A stretch of DNA of 64,000 nt from Halobellus sp. Atlit-31R (GCA_003665935.1 QPLR01000003.1:124001-188000); one strand, 5' to 3'; shown: positions 8,845 through 18,709, numbered from the stretch's first letter. A program made the numbers and translations. The notes: generated by a model from the letters alone, not told the origin.

Positions 8845-10448
8845 TGGTCGACGTGCGCGAGAACTGGCGCGTCATCCTACTCACCATCTTCATCCTGATC
8901 GCCGGGTTCGCGCTCCTCTCGCCGACGCTCGCCGCAGACGACGACGCCGCAGGCGGCGACGTCGCGGCCGCGAGCAGCGTGACGAACCTCCAGTACGGGC
9001 TCGAACTCTCCGGCGGGACGCGCGTCCGAGCGCCGCTCGTCGGCGTCACGGCCGAAGACGTCTCGTTCGGGACAGATGACACGCGCGTGGTCGAACGCGC
9101 CGTCGCCGGCGAACTCGACGGGGCTGGACCCGCAGACGTCATTGCCCGTACCGGAGTCCCGGCCGGACAGCCACAGAGCGGCCAACAGCAGTCGCAAACG
9201 ACCGCGACCGTCGAAGTGACCGCCGAGGGCGTCACCACCGAGGATCTCGGCGCGGCGCTCGACGCCGCCGGATACGGGTACGAAACGCTTCGGAGCGGCG
9301 TCACCGAGCCGACCCGGGAGGAGGTCGTTCGGATCCTCCAGAACAAGATCAACGAGGCCGGGCTCTCCGGCGGGACCGTCCAGCAGGTGACGACAGCGCA
9401 AGGCGCGAACTACGTGCTCGTCGAGGTCCCGAACCAGGACGCCTCGTCGGTCCGTGACCTCGTCAGCGAGCGCGGGACCGTCGTGATCGAGGCGTACTAC
9501 CCGACCAACGGAAGCTACGACCGCCGGGTCGTTCTCCAGCAGGAGGACTTCCAGAGCATCGGGACCGCTCAGGAGAGTCAAAGCGGCGGCGGGTCGTTCG
9601 TCCCCGTCACGGTCTCGGAGTCGGTCGCCCCCGAGTTCCAGCAGTCGATGGTCGACACCGGCCTCGCCCAGCCGGGCGGAACGCGGTGTACCTACCAGCA
9701 GAACCCCAACAGCACGGAGGCGTGTCTCCTCCTCGTCGTCAACGGCGACGTGACGAACGCCTTCGGGATGAGCCCAGGACTCGCCGACACGCTTCGGTCC
9801 GGCGAGTGGGCGCAGAGCCCCGTCTTCCAGCTGCAGACGACGAACGTCTCGGAAGCTCAGGACGTCGCGATCAACCTCCGCGCGGGTGCGCTCCCGGCGC
9901 AGCTCGACTTCTCGCAGGACAGCGGCGGAACGGTCTCCTACATCTCGCCGAGTCAGGGGGCCGACTTCCGCATCAACTCGCTCATCACCGGTATCATCGC
10001 CGTCCTGGCGGTCAGCGGCGTGGTCTTCCTCCGGTACAGCGACGTCCGCGTCGCCGCGCCGATGGTCGTGACGGCGCTCTCTGAGGTCGTCATCCTCCTC
10101 GGCTTCGCCGCCGGGATCGGCTATCCGCTGGATCTGTCGGTCATCGCCGGCTTCATCGCCGTCATCGGGACCGGGGTCGACGACCTGATCATCATCGCCG
10201 ACGAGGTGATGGCCGAAGGGCAGATCGACTCCCGACGGGTCTTCCAGTCGCGCTTCCGGAAGGCGTTCTGGGTGATCGGCGCGGCGGCGGCGACGACGAT
10301 CATCGCGATGTCGCCGCTGGCGATCCTCTCGCTCGGCGACCTCCAGGGCTTCGCCATCTTCACCATCCTCGGCGTCCTCGTCGGCGTGCTCATCACGCGG
10401 CCGGCGTACGGCGACATCCTCCGCTCGCTCACGACCACCGATCGCTGA
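8844..10448 (+). CDS. secD: Protein-export membrane protein SecD
   Basis: 534 residues, usual length. SecD pairs with SecF in the accessory Sec export complex. One N-terminal membrane helix (about 13-30), a large external domain with a GLELSGGTRV segment and the repeated REEVVRILQNKINEAGLSGG helix, then five membrane helices from about residue 370. The RND-type motif IAVIGTGVDDLIIIADE (about residue 438) carries the conserved Asp pair. Its ATG overlaps the secF stop. Haloarchaea place secF before secD, the reverse of most bacteria. Confidence 0.95.
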   Translation: MVDVRENWRVILLTIFILIAGFALLSPTLAADDDAAGGDVAAASSVTNLQYGLELSGGTRVRAPLVGVTAEDVSFGTDDTRVVERAVAGELDGAGPADVIARTGVPAGQPQSGQQQSQTTATVEVTAEGVTTEDLGAALDAAGYGYETLRSGVTEPTREEVVRILQNKINEAGLSGGTVQQVTTAQGANYVLVEVPNQDASSVRDLVSERGTVVIEAYYPTNGSYDRRVVLQQEDFQSIGTAQESQSGGGSFVPVTVSESVAPEFQQSMVDTGLAQPGGTRCTYQQNPNSTEACLLLVVNGDVTNAFGMSPGLADTLRSGEWAQSPVFQLQTTNVSEAQDVAINLRAGALPAQLDFSQDSGGTVSYISPSQGADFRINSLITGIIAVLAVSGVVFLRYSDVRVAAPMVVTALSEVVILLGFAAGIGYPLDLSVIAGFIAVIGTGVDDLIIIADEVMAEGQIDSRRVFQSRFRKAFWVIGAAAATTIIAMSPLAILSLGDLQGFAIFTILGVLVGVLITRPAYGDILRSLTTTDR

Positions 10449-10579
10449 GGTGTCGGGGTGGTCGACGCCCCTACAAATTAGGCAACTGTTTAACCCCGAA
10501 CCCGAAACAACAGCGTACTGCAACGGACGGTGGCCGACGTCGCCGCCGTCGAAACTGACGGATCGACGATACTCTCACG

Positions 10580-10816
10580 ATGGTCTCTGACTCACACCTC
10601 CCTGACGTCGACGCCGCGGACGCTGAGCACGACGACCCCGCCGACGGTTCCGAAATCACCGGGGTCACCCGAACGTACGTCGCCCGGGTGGAGACGTACG
10701 AAGACTCCCCCGACCAGTGTACGATCTTCCCGCGAGACGCGGGCGCCGACGAACTTCCGACCACGTGGCTCTCGGCCGAAGCGGGCTCTTTCGTCGCGCT
10801 CGACGAGATGCGCTGA
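10580..10816 (+). CDS. Small haloarchaeal protein (DUF7511-like)
   Basis: 78 residues, acidic N-terminal third followed by a compact domain: YVARVETYEDSPDQCTIFPRD, then LPTTWLSAEAGSFVALDEMR. This pattern (CTI(F/Y)P ... TTWLSA ... VxLxxMR) matches a small haloarchaeal family I know as DUF7511; its role is unknown. It lies 131 bp after secD and is convergent with rnhB. Confidence 0.75.
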   Translation: MVSDSHLPDVDAADAEHDDPADGSEITGVTRTYVARVETYEDSPDQCTIFPRDAGADELPTTWLSAEAGSFVALDEMR

Positions 10817-10871
10817 TCGAACTCACGGTGCAGTCGCGCCTTGTCCTTCGCCGACGGCTGGCCAGCGACGC

Positions 10872-11594
10872 TCAGAACTCCGAGAGCGCCGACTGCTCCG
10901 CGGCCGCGAGGACGTCAGCCGACGTCGACCACGACGCCCGAGCGCAGTCGGGGAGTTCGCCTGTCTCCCCGACGTAGGACCGCAGAAAAGCCCGCGTCGT
11001 CGGATCGCTCGGGTAGCCGCTCCCGATCGGACCGTGTTCGGTATACGTCGCGTCGAGCGCCTCGATCGCGGCGTCGCGTCGGACTTTCGCGACGATCGAG
11101 GCGGCCGCGACGAGGGGGTACGTGGCGTCCGCGCCGTGTTCCGCGTGGACGTCGACAGCAGTGTCGGACGAGGCGGCCGCGACGCCGTCGCGGACGCGAC
11201 GCGCGAACCGGGACTCGCTGACGTCGCCCGCGTCTGTGGTGACGGCGTCGCCGTCGCGGGCGATCGCGGCGATCGCTTCGGCGTGCGCCGCGACCGTCAG
11301 CGAGTTCATATCCGTCTCGGGGTCGTCGATCCGATCGGTCGAGACGACCGCGACGCCGACGGCGACGTCCTCGTGGTCGCGGAGCGTCGTCGCGATCGAC
11401 TCCCGCTTCGTCGCCGAGAGCCGTTTCGAGTCGTCGATCGCGTCCGGCAGCACCGCGGGCGGCGCGCGCACCGCCGCGGCGACCATCGGCCCGAGCACGG
11501 GGCCTTTGCCGGCCTCGTCGCTGCCGATCGTCGGGCGGCCGTCGCTATCGGGGCTGGGGCGACTGCCGTCGGAACTGCTGTCTGTCGTCGTCAT
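10872..11594 (-). CDS. rnhB: Ribonuclease HII
   Basis: Cleaves the RNA strand of RNA-DNA hybrids and removes single ribonucleotides from DNA. 240 residues including a short disordered acidic N terminus (residues 1-20). The catalytic signature GSDEAGKGPVLGP (D25, E26) is intact, as are IDDSKRLS and the AASIVAKVRRD segment typical of the family. It follows pus10 by 3 bp on the same strand, so they are probably one transcript. Confidence 0.95.
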   Translation of the reverse strand: MTTTDSSSDGSRPSPDSDGRPTIGSDEAGKGPVLGPMVAAAVRAPPAVLPDAIDDSKRLSATKRESIATTLRDHEDVAVGVAVVSTDRIDDPETDMNSLTVAAHAEAIAAIARDGDAVTTDAGDVSESRFARRVRDGVAAASSDTAVDVHAEHGADATYPLVAAASIVAKVRRDAAIEALDATYTEHGPIGSGYPSDPTTRAFLRSYVGETGELPDCARASWSTSADVLAAAEQSALSEF

Positions 11595-11597
11595 CGC

Positions 11598-12977
11598 TCA
11601 GTCGTCAGTGGCGTCGTCCGCCGCGTCAGCACTGTCCGCTGCGTCGGCATCGTCCGCCGCGTCAGCACTGTCCGCCGCATCGGCGTCCTCGCGTTCCGCG
11701 CGGAAGTACGCCTCGTCCTCGAAGGACTCGGCTTCGCCGTAGACGCCGACGACGTCGAGGGCGGTCACCTCGGCGTCGACCCCGAGCAGTCCGGCCAGAC
11801 TCGGGTTCGTCCGCCCCTCGTCGCCGGAGATCAGTTCCTTGATGTAGAGGCCGCCAGCGCCGTGGATCTCGACGGTGGCGTGCGTCTCGTCGTCGAGTTC
11901 GCCGCTCGTCTCGTAGACCTCCCGCGTCCGGGTCAGACTCGCCCGGCGGTGGTCCACGCGGTGCGGCGTGTACTGCTCGATCGTCGCCCCGTCGAGGTCG
12001 TCGAGAGCAGCCTCAAGTTCCGAAGCGGTCACGGGGCCGCCGAACTCGACTGCGGCGCGGTACCGCTTGGAGGCGTCCAGGCGCTTGACGCGCTCGACCA
12101 TCTCGTAGTCGGCGAGGCGGAGCCCTTCGACCTCGACGCGGCCCTCCGCGAAGGCGTTGATGTCGCCCTCCAGCCGCTCGGTGTCGACCCGTCGGCGACG
12201 GGGCTCCATCACCTCGATGACGAACGGGCGACCGGTGCCGAGCATCCGCGCGTCGACGTCCTCGCGGCCGGCGCCGTGGAACGTCGCGTCCGTTCCGTCC
12301 ATCACGTCGCGGACGACCGGCGCGGTCAGGCCCTCGACGCTGTCTTGGTACAGGTAGCCCGTCCCGTCGCACTTCTCGCAGGGCTGTTTGCCGACGTAGC
12401 CGGAGCCGTCGCAGGCGTTGCACGGCCACTCGGTCTGGGGGATGTCGCGTTCGAGCTTCCGGTAGCGGCCGTAGACGAACGCCGAGTGGACGTCGACCTC
12501 GACGCGGTCGGCTTCCAGATCCAGCGTGAACTGGACGTCCGGGCGGCCGAACTCCACGTCGGTGTCGGTGAGTCGGCCGACGCGCTTGCCCACCTCGCGG
12601 TTGAACTCCGATTTGAACAGTTCGCCGGCGTCCGCCTCGAGCCCCGCGCCCTCGCGGAAGAGCAGTTCGTTCTCCTCGACGAGCGGCGGCGTCCGCGTGC
12701 CGACCTGGTAGGTGTCGAACTCCACGTCCTCGACGGCGGCCGCGCAGCGCTCGGCCCACGCGTCGAACTGGTCGCAGCGCCCTTCACAGACCCAGCAGTC
12801 GGCCGTGTCGACCGGTTCGTACGGCTCGTCGTCGTCGAGCGCGGCGGCGATGCGGAGACTCGACCCCCGCTCGGCGTTCGTCAGCCCGTGGCTCCGGTCG
12901 GCGAAGACCCGGCCCAAGCACGCGTCACAGACCGGTTCCTGCGCGGCCAGCGCGCGGGCGTCGGCGAGAATGCTCAT
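11598..12977 (-). CDS. pus10: tRNA pseudouridine synthase Pus10
   Basis: Makes pseudouridine 54 and 55 in the T loop of archaeal tRNAs. 459 residues: N-terminal zinc-binding part (CDACLGRVF at about 18 and CWVCEGRC at about 62), a THUMP-like domain, an internal double CxxC module (CNACDGSGYVGKQPCEKCDG), and the catalytic domain with the expected aspartate region (REDVDARMLGTGRPFVIE). The last 30 residues are an Asp/Ala/Ser tail made of a repeated ADAADS/ADAADD unit encoded by a 30-bp tandem repeat, absent from most homologues. It precedes rnhB. TrmY (17574) methylates one of its products. Confidence 0.94.
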   Translation of the reverse strand: MSILADARALAAQEPVCDACLGRVFADRSHGLTNAERGSSLRIAAALDDDEPYEPVDTADCWVCEGRCDQFDAWAERCAAAVEDVEFDTYQVGTRTPPLVEENELLFREGAGLEADAGELFKSEFNREVGKRVGRLTDTDVEFGRPDVQFTLDLEADRVEVDVHSAFVYGRYRKLERDIPQTEWPCNACDGSGYVGKQPCEKCDGTGYLYQDSVEGLTAPVVRDVMDGTDATFHGAGREDVDARMLGTGRPFVIEVMEPRRRRVDTERLEGDINAFAEGRVEVEGLRLADYEMVERVKRLDASKRYRAAVEFGGPVTASELEAALDDLDGATIEQYTPHRVDHRRASLTRTREVYETSGELDDETHATVEIHGAGGLYIKELISGDEGRTNPSLAGLLGVDAEVTALDVVGVYGEAESFEDEAYFRAEREDADAADSADAADDADAADSADAADDATDD

Positions 12978-13050
12978 ACCCGTAGAAACGGCGGCGGTCG
13001 CTTCTGTCTTGTCCTTTCGACGTCCGAAGAGTTCGCGGAGCCGACCCGAG

Positions 13051-13719
13051 TCAGACGACGCCCGAAACGCCCAGCAGCCACCAGACGGCGGCCGCCGCGC
13101 CCGCGCCGACGAACAGCACGGTCACGAAGACGACGGCCCCGAACGCGGTAACGGCCCGTCGGTCCCGGCGCTCGCCGGTCGGCTCCTGCAGTCGCGCTTC
13201 GAGCAGCCGCACGTTCCGGTCGTTCGCGTGCCAGAGCGCGTCGAACGCGTCACCGACGAGCGGGATCGAGCCGACGACGGCGTCGACGAGGAGGTTCAGA
13301 CACATCCGTGCGATCGTCGCCCGCGGCGCGCCGATCGCCGCTGCCTCGGCGACGATGTAGACCGCGGCGGCCGTGGTGGGCGCGTCGCCGACGACGGGAA
13401 CCAGCCCGACGAGCGGGTCGAGCCCGACCCGGCGGTTCGTCCCGGGGATCGCGACGGCGCTGTCGAGCAGACGGCTGATGCGCCGGAGTCGCGCCACTCG
13501 ATCAGCGGTCGAAGCATCGGGAGCGACAGCGGGACGACCGGCGGTGTCGCGGTCGCAGATGTCGACGTCGCTGTCGCGACCGGCGGCGTCGGAACCGGCG
13601 TCGACGTCGGGGTCCGACCAGCGACTCGGCGGGGCCGCAGATCCGGAGTCGGACGAGCGACTCGGCGGGGGCACGGGTTCAAACTCGAGCCCGGTGGGCA
13701 TCGGTGTTTCCCCGTGCAC
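13051..13719 (-). CDS. DUF4112 membrane protein
   Basis: 222 residues. Residues 1-65 are a disordered acidic Pro/Ser/Asp-rich region. The DUF4112 core follows: LLDSAVAIPGTNRRVGLDPLVGLVPVVGD, a hydrophobic segment, then LVDAVVGSIPLVGDAFDALWHAN, with repeated (I/V)P-x-VGD signatures. A final membrane helix spans about residues 193-217. Function is unknown. The start at 13719 is the longest; an in-frame ATG at 13701 is also possible. It lies upstream of pus10 on the same strand. Confidence 0.85.
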   Translation of the reverse strand: MHGETPMPTGLEFEPVPPPSRSSDSGSAAPPSRWSDPDVDAGSDAAGRDSDVDICDRDTAGRPAVAPDASTADRVARLRRISRLLDSAVAIPGTNRRVGLDPLVGLVPVVGDAPTTAAAVYIVAEAAAIGAPRATIARMCLNLLVDAVVGSIPLVGDAFDALWHANDRNVRLLEARLQEPTGERRDRRAVTAFGAVVFVTVLFVGAGAAAAVWWLLGVSGVV

Positions 13720-13781
13720 GCCAGCAGGATTCGGACCGAAGTCGCTGTCCTTAGGGCCGCTCGGAGAGAAGGTGTCGACGA

Positions 13782-14735
13782 ATGGAAGCTGCGATCGAGA
13801 TACGCGATCTGCGGAAATCCTACGGCGACGTACAGGCGCTGGACGGGGTCGATCTCACGGTACCCGAGGGCTCGTTCTTCGGACTGTTGGGCCCGAACGG
13901 TGCGGGCAAGACCACGTTCATCAACATCCTCGTCGGCCTCGTCCGCAAGACCGGCGGCGAGGCGCGCGTGTTCGGCCACGGCGTCGAAGACGACTACCGG
14001 GAGGCGCGCGACCACATCGGGCTCGCGCCACAGGAGTTCAACGTCGATCGCTTCTTCCCGATCCGGGAGGTGCTCGAACACAAGGCCGGCTACCACGGCG
14101 TGCCGGCGGAGAAGGCGGGTGAGCGCGCCGACGAGGTGCTGAAGCGCGTCGGCATCTACGACAAGCGCGACACGCGCTTCGATTGGCTCTCTGGCGGGAT
14201 GAAACGGCGGTTTATGCTCGCGCGAGCGCTCATCACCGACCCGGACCTGCTCATCCTCGACGAGCCGACCGCCGGCGTCGACGTCCAGCTCCGTCACGAG
14301 CTCTGGGAGACGATCGTCGATCTGAACCAGCGCGGGACGACGATCCTGCTCACGACCCACTACATCGAGGAGGCCGAGCGCCTCTGCGACGAGGTCGCTA
14401 TCCTCGACTCCGGGCGCGTCGTCGACGTCGCCAGCCCCGAGGAACTGATGGACCGCGGGACCGACGACGTCGTCGTCCAGTTGCGGCACGAACCGACGGC
14501 CGTCCCGGACTTCGCGGCGGTCGACGACCGCGTCGAGTCCGTCGAGATCGACGGCGCCGGACTCGTCGTCACCGCCCACCAGGGCGGACTGGTCGCGCCG
14601 GAGGTCGTCCGCTGTCTCGACGAACAGGGCCACGAGATCGTCGATCTGGAGATCCAGCGGACGTCGCTCGAGGAGGTCTTCGTCGAGATGACACGGCAGG
14701 AGACCGAGCGGGCGACCGCGGAGGCCACCCAATGA
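13782..14735 (+). CDS. ABC-2 type transporter ATP-binding protein
   Basis: 317-residue ATPase of an exporter of the drug/polysaccharide (ABC-2) class. Walker A GPNGAGKTT at about residue 39, signature LSGGMKRR at about 142, Walker B LLILDEPTAGVD at about 162 and H-loop LLTTHYIEEAE at about 194 are all intact. The C-terminal part (after about 225) is the extra domain usual in this subclass. The stop overlaps the permease start (ATGA), so the pair is coupled. Substrate cannot be told. Confidence 0.93.
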   Translation: MEAAIEIRDLRKSYGDVQALDGVDLTVPEGSFFGLLGPNGAGKTTFINILVGLVRKTGGEARVFGHGVEDDYREARDHIGLAPQEFNVDRFFPIREVLEHKAGYHGVPAEKAGERADEVLKRVGIYDKRDTRFDWLSGGMKRRFMLARALITDPDLLILDEPTAGVDVQLRHELWETIVDLNQRGTTILLTTHYIEEAERLCDEVAILDSGRVVDVASPEELMDRGTDDVVVQLRHEPTAVPDFAAVDDRVESVEIDGAGLVVTAHQGGLVAPEVVRCLDEQGHEIVDLEIQRTSLEEVFVEMTRQETERATAEATQ

Positions 14736-15499
14736 GCATCGACACGACCGGGTTCGTCTCGCTGCTGCGCCGGGAGATTCTCCGGTTCGTCCGGCGGCCG
14801 CGGAACACCTTCGTCCCGCCCTTCATCACCAACGTCCTCTACTTTTCGGTGTTCGGCGTCATCCTCGGCGAGCGGATCGACCAGATCGCCGGCGTGCCGT
14901 ACATCCTCTTTATCCTGCCCGGACTGGTCGTCCTCGGCGCAATCTCGAACGCGTTCGAGAACGCCTCGTTCACCATCTTCCACGGCCGCTGGAACCGCTA
15001 CATCGAGGAGGTGCTCACCTCGCCGCTCTCGTACCGGACGATGGTCGGCGCGTACGTGCTCGCGGCGGCGATCCGGGGCGCGGTCGTCGGCGTGCTCATC
15101 GCCCTCATCGGCGCGTTCTTCACGCCCGTCGGCGTCGAGCGCCCGCTGTATCTCGTCGCCTTCGCGGTCGTGATCACGCTGCTCTTCGCCGGCTTCGGCG
15201 TCGCCGGCGGCCTCTGGGCCGACGACTTCGACGACCTGACGATGCTGAATCAGTTCATCCTCCGGCCCCTCGTCTTCTTCGGCGGCGTCTTCTACTCGCT
15301 GAACGAACTGCCGGCGACGGTCCAACAGGTGTCGCTGCTGAACCCGATGATCTACATGGTCAACGGCGTCCGGTACGGCTTCCTCGGCGTCAGCGAGGTC
15401 GACCCCAACGCGTCGCTTCTGGTCCTCGGCACGCTCACGCTCGGCATCGTCGCGGCAGACATCGCGCTCTTCCGCCGCGGCTACGGGCTGACGGACTGA
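14732..15499 (+). CDS. ABC-2 type transporter permease
   Basis: 255-residue membrane partner of the preceding ATPase. Six membrane helices fit the hydrophobic pattern (first at about residues 28-50). The ABC-2 family segments GRWNRYIEEVLTSPLSYRTM and LNELPATVQQVSLLNPM are clear. Start is the ATG at 14732, which overlaps the ATPase stop by one base pair pattern ATGA. Together the two should form a homodimeric exporter. Confidence 0.93.
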   Translation: MSIDTTGFVSLLRREILRFVRRPRNTFVPPFITNVLYFSVFGVILGERIDQIAGVPYILFILPGLVVLGAISNAFENASFTIFHGRWNRYIEEVLTSPLSYRTMVGAYVLAAAIRGAVVGVLIALIGAFFTPVGVERPLYLVAFAVVITLLFAGFGVAGGLWADDFDDLTMLNQFILRPLVFFGGVFYSLNELPATVQQVSLLNPMIYMVNGVRYGFLGVSEVDPNASLLVLGTLTLGIVAADIALFRRGYGLTD

Positions 15500-15603
15500 C
15501 TCTCGACCCCACAGACTGCCGCGAGCGCACCGGTCGTAGGTGAAATCCGCGTTTTCGTTACACGAACCACTTTACCGGTCGTCGGACACGGTCGAAACGC
15601 AGT

Positions 15604-16509
15604 ATGCAAAGAGATTCATCCGCGGCGTCGGCGAGGGCGGTATTCGTCGTCGCCATCGCCGCGGCCGTCCTGGTGAGTGCGGTACTCGCCCCCGTTGCCT
15701 ACGACTATGCGACCTCCACGCAGTCCGACGGGACGGTGTCGGTCATCACGATCTCCGGCACTATCTCGTCGTCGACGGTGGACGGCGTCTCCGAGGACCT
15801 CCGCAACGCGCGGACCAACGAGTCCGTCAAAGCGGTCGTCCTCAAAGTCGATAGCGGTGGCGGCTACGTCGCTCCGAGCGAGCGACTGTACCTGGAAGTA
15901 TTGCGAACGGCCGAACAGATGCCCGTCGTCGCGTCGGTACAGGGCGTCGGTGCCTCCGGTGCGTACTACGGAATGCTGCCGGCCGACGAGATCTTCGTCC
16001 TCTCCTCCACGGAGATCGGCAGCGTCGGCGTCATCAGCTCCGGCGGGAGCGTTCCCATCCCGGACTCGGTGATCCGAACCGGTCCCGACAAGGCCCAACC
16101 GACAGCCGACGAGCGCCGACAGACCGTCGAGTCGCTCAAACGGCAGTTCGTCGGGCGCGTCATGGAGCACCGCGGCGACAACATCAGCCTCTCCCGCGAG
16201 GAGGTCGCCTACGCGAAGACCTACCTCGGGCCGCGAGCGGTCGAGAACGGCTACGCCGACGACGTCGGCGCACTCCCGACCGCAATCGACAGCGCAGCCG
16301 AGATGGCCGGACTGGAGAACTACGACGTGGCGAGACAAGAGCCCCCGCGGTCGTTCGGGCTCATCTTCCTCTCCACACAGACGGACAACGGAACGATGAT
16401 CTACAAACGGAGCGCGCAGACGAACGGACTCACTCCCGTCACGCGACCGCTGATGGTGGACGAAGTCCCCGCCCACAACCCGGAGGTGACCGCCAATGGA
16501 AGCGCGTGA
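15604..16509 (+). CDS. sppA: SppA-like signal peptide peptidase (S49)
   Basis: 301-residue membrane-bound serine protease that digests cleaved signal peptides. One N-terminal membrane helix (about 11-33), then the S49 fold: LKVDSGGGYVAPSERLY, the nucleophile region GVGASGAYYG (Ser at about 123) and the likely general-base Lys in RTGPDKAQPT (about 165). A TATA-like CTTTACC lies about 30 bases before the ATG. The last 14 bp overlap the next gene, which has its own strong Shine-Dalgarno sequence, so the two are co-expressed. Confidence 0.9.
   Translation: MQRDSSAASARAVFVVAIAAAVLVSAVLAPVAYDYATSTQSDGTVSVITISGTISSSTVDGVSEDLRNARTNESVKAVVLKVDSGGGYVAPSERLYLEVLRTAEQMPVVASVQGVGASGAYYGMLPADEIFVLSSTEIGSVGVISSGGSVPIPDSVIRTGPDKAQPTADERRQTVESLKRQFVGRVMEHRGDNISLSREEVAYAKTYLGPRAVENGYADDVGALPTAIDSAAEMAGLENYDVARQEPPRSFGLIFLSTQTDNGTMIYKRSAQTNGLTPVTRPLMVDEVPAHNPEVTANGSA
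16482..16489 (+). promoter_or_regulatory. Strong Shine-Dalgarno site inside sppA 3' end
   Basis: GGAGGTGA is a full match to the anti-Shine-Dalgarno end of archaeal 16S rRNA and lies 6 bases before the ATG at 16496. It fixes the start of the DUF4350-like gene inside the sppA coding region. Confidence 0.75.
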
Positions 16510-17500
16510 CTTCGTCGCACCGACGGTCGCGTTCTTCGTCGTCGTCGCCCTCGTCGTCGGCGGCGCAGCGGCTCTCCCCTTCCTCTCGGGTGGCGACACC
16601 CCCGAGGTATCGAACCTCGCGAAACAGCAGAGCGATCTCGACGCCGCACGCGTTGCCGCTGCCGACGAGAGCGGCGAGATCACGATGGACAGCGACGCCG
16701 ACGGCAAAACGATTCTCGTCGACAAGGCGCACGGAAACGAGCTCTCCGACGAGAAGCTCTCGACGCTCGTGAACACGCTCGTCGAGAACGGTCACGAGGT
16801 TCGCTTCGCGACCCAAGAGCAGGCCCGCGGCTCCGCGTGGAACGAGTCGCTCCGGAGCGCAGACGCCCTGCTGGTCGCGAACCCGAAGCGGCCGTACACG
16901 CCCGACCAGCTCGCCGGCGTCCGCGCGTTCCACGACGCCGGCGGTCGCGTCCTGCTGCTGTCGGACCCCGCGTCGCCGTCGATGGGGTCGATCTTCGGCC
17001 TGCTCGGGGTGGCGAGCCAACAGCCCTCCAGCGGCGGGCCCGGACTCAGTTCGACCTTCGGCGTCTCGGCGCACGCCGGCTACCTGTTCAACATGCACGA
17101 GTACCAGCAGAACTTCAAGAGCGTCTACGCCACCGGCGGGAGCGGCTCGCTCTCCGAGGGCGTCGACCGCGTCGTCTTCCGTGACGCGGTCGCCGTCTCG
17201 ACGGACGACGGGCAGCAGGCCCTGACGACCGTCGAGCGGACGAAACTGTCGACGACACGACGCGCCGACACCTACGCCGTCGCGGTGCAGTCCGGTGACG
17301 CGGCGATGGTCGGCGACACCGACTTCCTCGCACCGGCGGACGCCTACGACGCCAGTAACGAGGCGTTCATCGGTAACCTCGCCGACTTCCTCGTGAGCGG
17401 GCAGAAGACCGAGAACGCGCCGAAGCCGCCGTCGAGCGGAGCGCCGGGCGGTGCGGGACCGGCCCCGCCGAGACCGACCCCGCCGCAGTCGACGCCGTAG
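16496..17500 (+). CDS. DUF4350-like membrane-anchored protein
   Basis: 334 residues. One N-terminal membrane helix (about 8-30), then an alpha/beta domain resembling the GATase-like fold of DUF4350/GldG proteins: [63 protein letters not shown]. The rest ends in a Pro/Ala/Gly tail. Family members usually sit in membrane-associated operons of unknown role. It overlaps sppA by 14 bp and is preceded by GGAGGTGA, so it is probably an SppA partner or at least co-produced. Confidence 0.8.
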   Translation: MEARDFVAPTVAFFVVVALVVGGAAALPFLSGGDTPEVSNLAKQQSDLDAARVAAADESGEITMDSDADGKTILVDKAHGNELSDEKLSTLVNTLVENGHEVRFATQEQARGSAWNESLRSADALLVANPKRPYTPDQLAGVRAFHDAGGRVLLLSDPASPSMGSIFGLLGVASQQPSSGGPGLSSTFGVSAHAGYLFNMHEYQQNFKSVYATGGSGSLSEGVDRVVFRDAVAVSTDDGQQALTTVERTKLSTTRRADTYAVAVQSGDAAMVGDTDFLAPADAYDASNEAFIGNLADFLVSGQKTENAPKPPSSGAPGGAGPAPPRPTPPQSTP

Positions 17501-17573
17501 GGCGCACGATCGACGCCCCCGTCTCCCCGGCGACAAACGGACGACTCTTCACAGTCGGGCGAGGACCACGGCT

Positions 17574-18170
17574 ATGCGACAGTTTCTGATCGTCGGCCAC
17601 GACGCGCCGACGGCCCCCGAGTTCTCGCTCGACGACCTCGCCGGCGGCGCGGGACGGCTCGACGTCCTCTGTCGCTGCGTCAACAGCGCGTTCTTCCTCT
17701 CGCACGCGATCCGCGAGGACGTGCGCGTCCACCTCGTGCTCGGCGACGAGTTCACTGTCCGGTTCGAGGGGGACGAACTGCGTCGGCTCAACCCCGACGA
17801 GCGCAGCACCGCGGCGCTGATCCGGACGGCGCTGGAGCACCGCGAGGACGCGATCGGCCACATCCCCGCCGAGAGCACGCCGGGCGTCTCGATCCGCCGG
17901 ATGGGCTTCGCAGCGACTCTCGAAGAGGCCGCCGGCGACGCCGCCGTCGTCGAACTCCACGAGGACGGCGACCCGGTCGCCGACGTCGAGCCACCAGCCG
18001 ACCCGCTGTTCGTGCTCTCGGATCACCGCGACTTCACCGACCGCGAGGCGTCGCTTCTGGCCGAAGCCGCCGACGAGCGTGTCCGCCTCGGTCCGGCGGT
18101 GCTCCACGCCGATCACGCGATCACCGTCGCGCACAACTATTTAGACACGGACGGGTACACCTCGTACTGA
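17574..18170 (+). CDS. trmY: tRNA (pseudouridine54-N1)-methyltransferase TrmY
   Basis: SPOUT-class enzyme that methylates pseudouridine 54 to m1-pseudouridine in archaeal tRNAs, using SAM. 198 residues, the family length. The characteristic N terminus [13 protein letters not shown] and the block [21 protein letters not shown] are present, followed by [11 protein letters not shown] and the C-terminal [14 protein letters not shown] in the knot. The ATG at 17574 is the family start; upstream in-frame codons are Arg-rich and rejected. Four bases separate it from the CHY zinc-finger gene. Confidence 0.96.
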   Translation: MRQFLIVGHDAPTAPEFSLDDLAGGAGRLDVLCRCVNSAFFLSHAIREDVRVHLVLGDEFTVRFEGDELRRLNPDERSTAALIRTALEHREDAIGHIPAESTPGVSIRRMGFAATLEEAAGDAAVVELHEDGDPVADVEPPADPLFVLSDHRDFTDREASLLAEAADERVRLGPAVLHADHAITVAHNYLDTDGYTSY

Positions 18171-18174
18171 GCCG

Positions 18175-18627
18175 ATGAGCGAGGACCGATCGGAGAGCGG
18201 CGCGGGAGAGAGCCGGCCCGAACGCGACACGGGCGACGGCCGGGCAGACGCCGAATCAGGCGGTAGGGCGCGTCGCACGACCGTCTCGCCCGCAGCCGAC
18301 GAGCGATTCGCGGTCTCACTCCGGGGCGTCGCCGTCGACTCCGAGACCCGGTGTACGCACTGGGACAGCGCCGTCGACGTCGTCGCGCTCCGGTTCGGCT
18401 GCTGTGAGACGTTCTCGCCGTGCCACGCGTGTCACGCCGAGACCGCGGATCACGAGCCGGAGCCGTGGCCCCGCGCGCGGCTCGACGAGCCGGCCGTCCT
18501 GTGCGGCGTCTGCGGAACGACGCTGTCGGCGCGGGCGTACCTCGACGGCGACGACGCGTGTCCGGAGTGCGGCGCGGCGTTCAATCCCGGCTGTCGTCGC
18601 CACCGGGACCGGTACTTCGAGCGGTAG
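18175..18627 (+). CDS. CHY zinc-finger protein
   Basis: 150 residues. The first 45 are disordered and acidic; the rest is a CHY zinc finger: CTHWDSAVDVVALRFGCC, PCHACHAETADHE, CGVCGTTLSARAYL, CPECGAAFNPGCRRHRDRYF, which supplies the Cys/His ligands for about three zinc ions. Eukaryotic relatives (Hot13, Pirh2) handle zinc or redox in protein assembly; the archaeal role is not known. It follows trmY by 4 bp and is likely co-transcribed. Confidence 0.88.
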   Translation: MSEDRSESGAGESRPERDTGDGRADAESGGRARRTTVSPAADERFAVSLRGVAVDSETRCTHWDSAVDVVALRFGCCETFSPCHACHAETADHEPEPWPRARLDEPAVLCGVCGTTLSARAYLDGDDACPECGAAFNPGCRRHRDRYFER

Positions 18628-18709
18628 CCACGCCACTGACGCGGGACGGCTGGCGTCGCCGGAGCGCCGAGTCGCGTGGACGGCTCGGCCCCGGATCGTA
18701 GCCGGTTCG

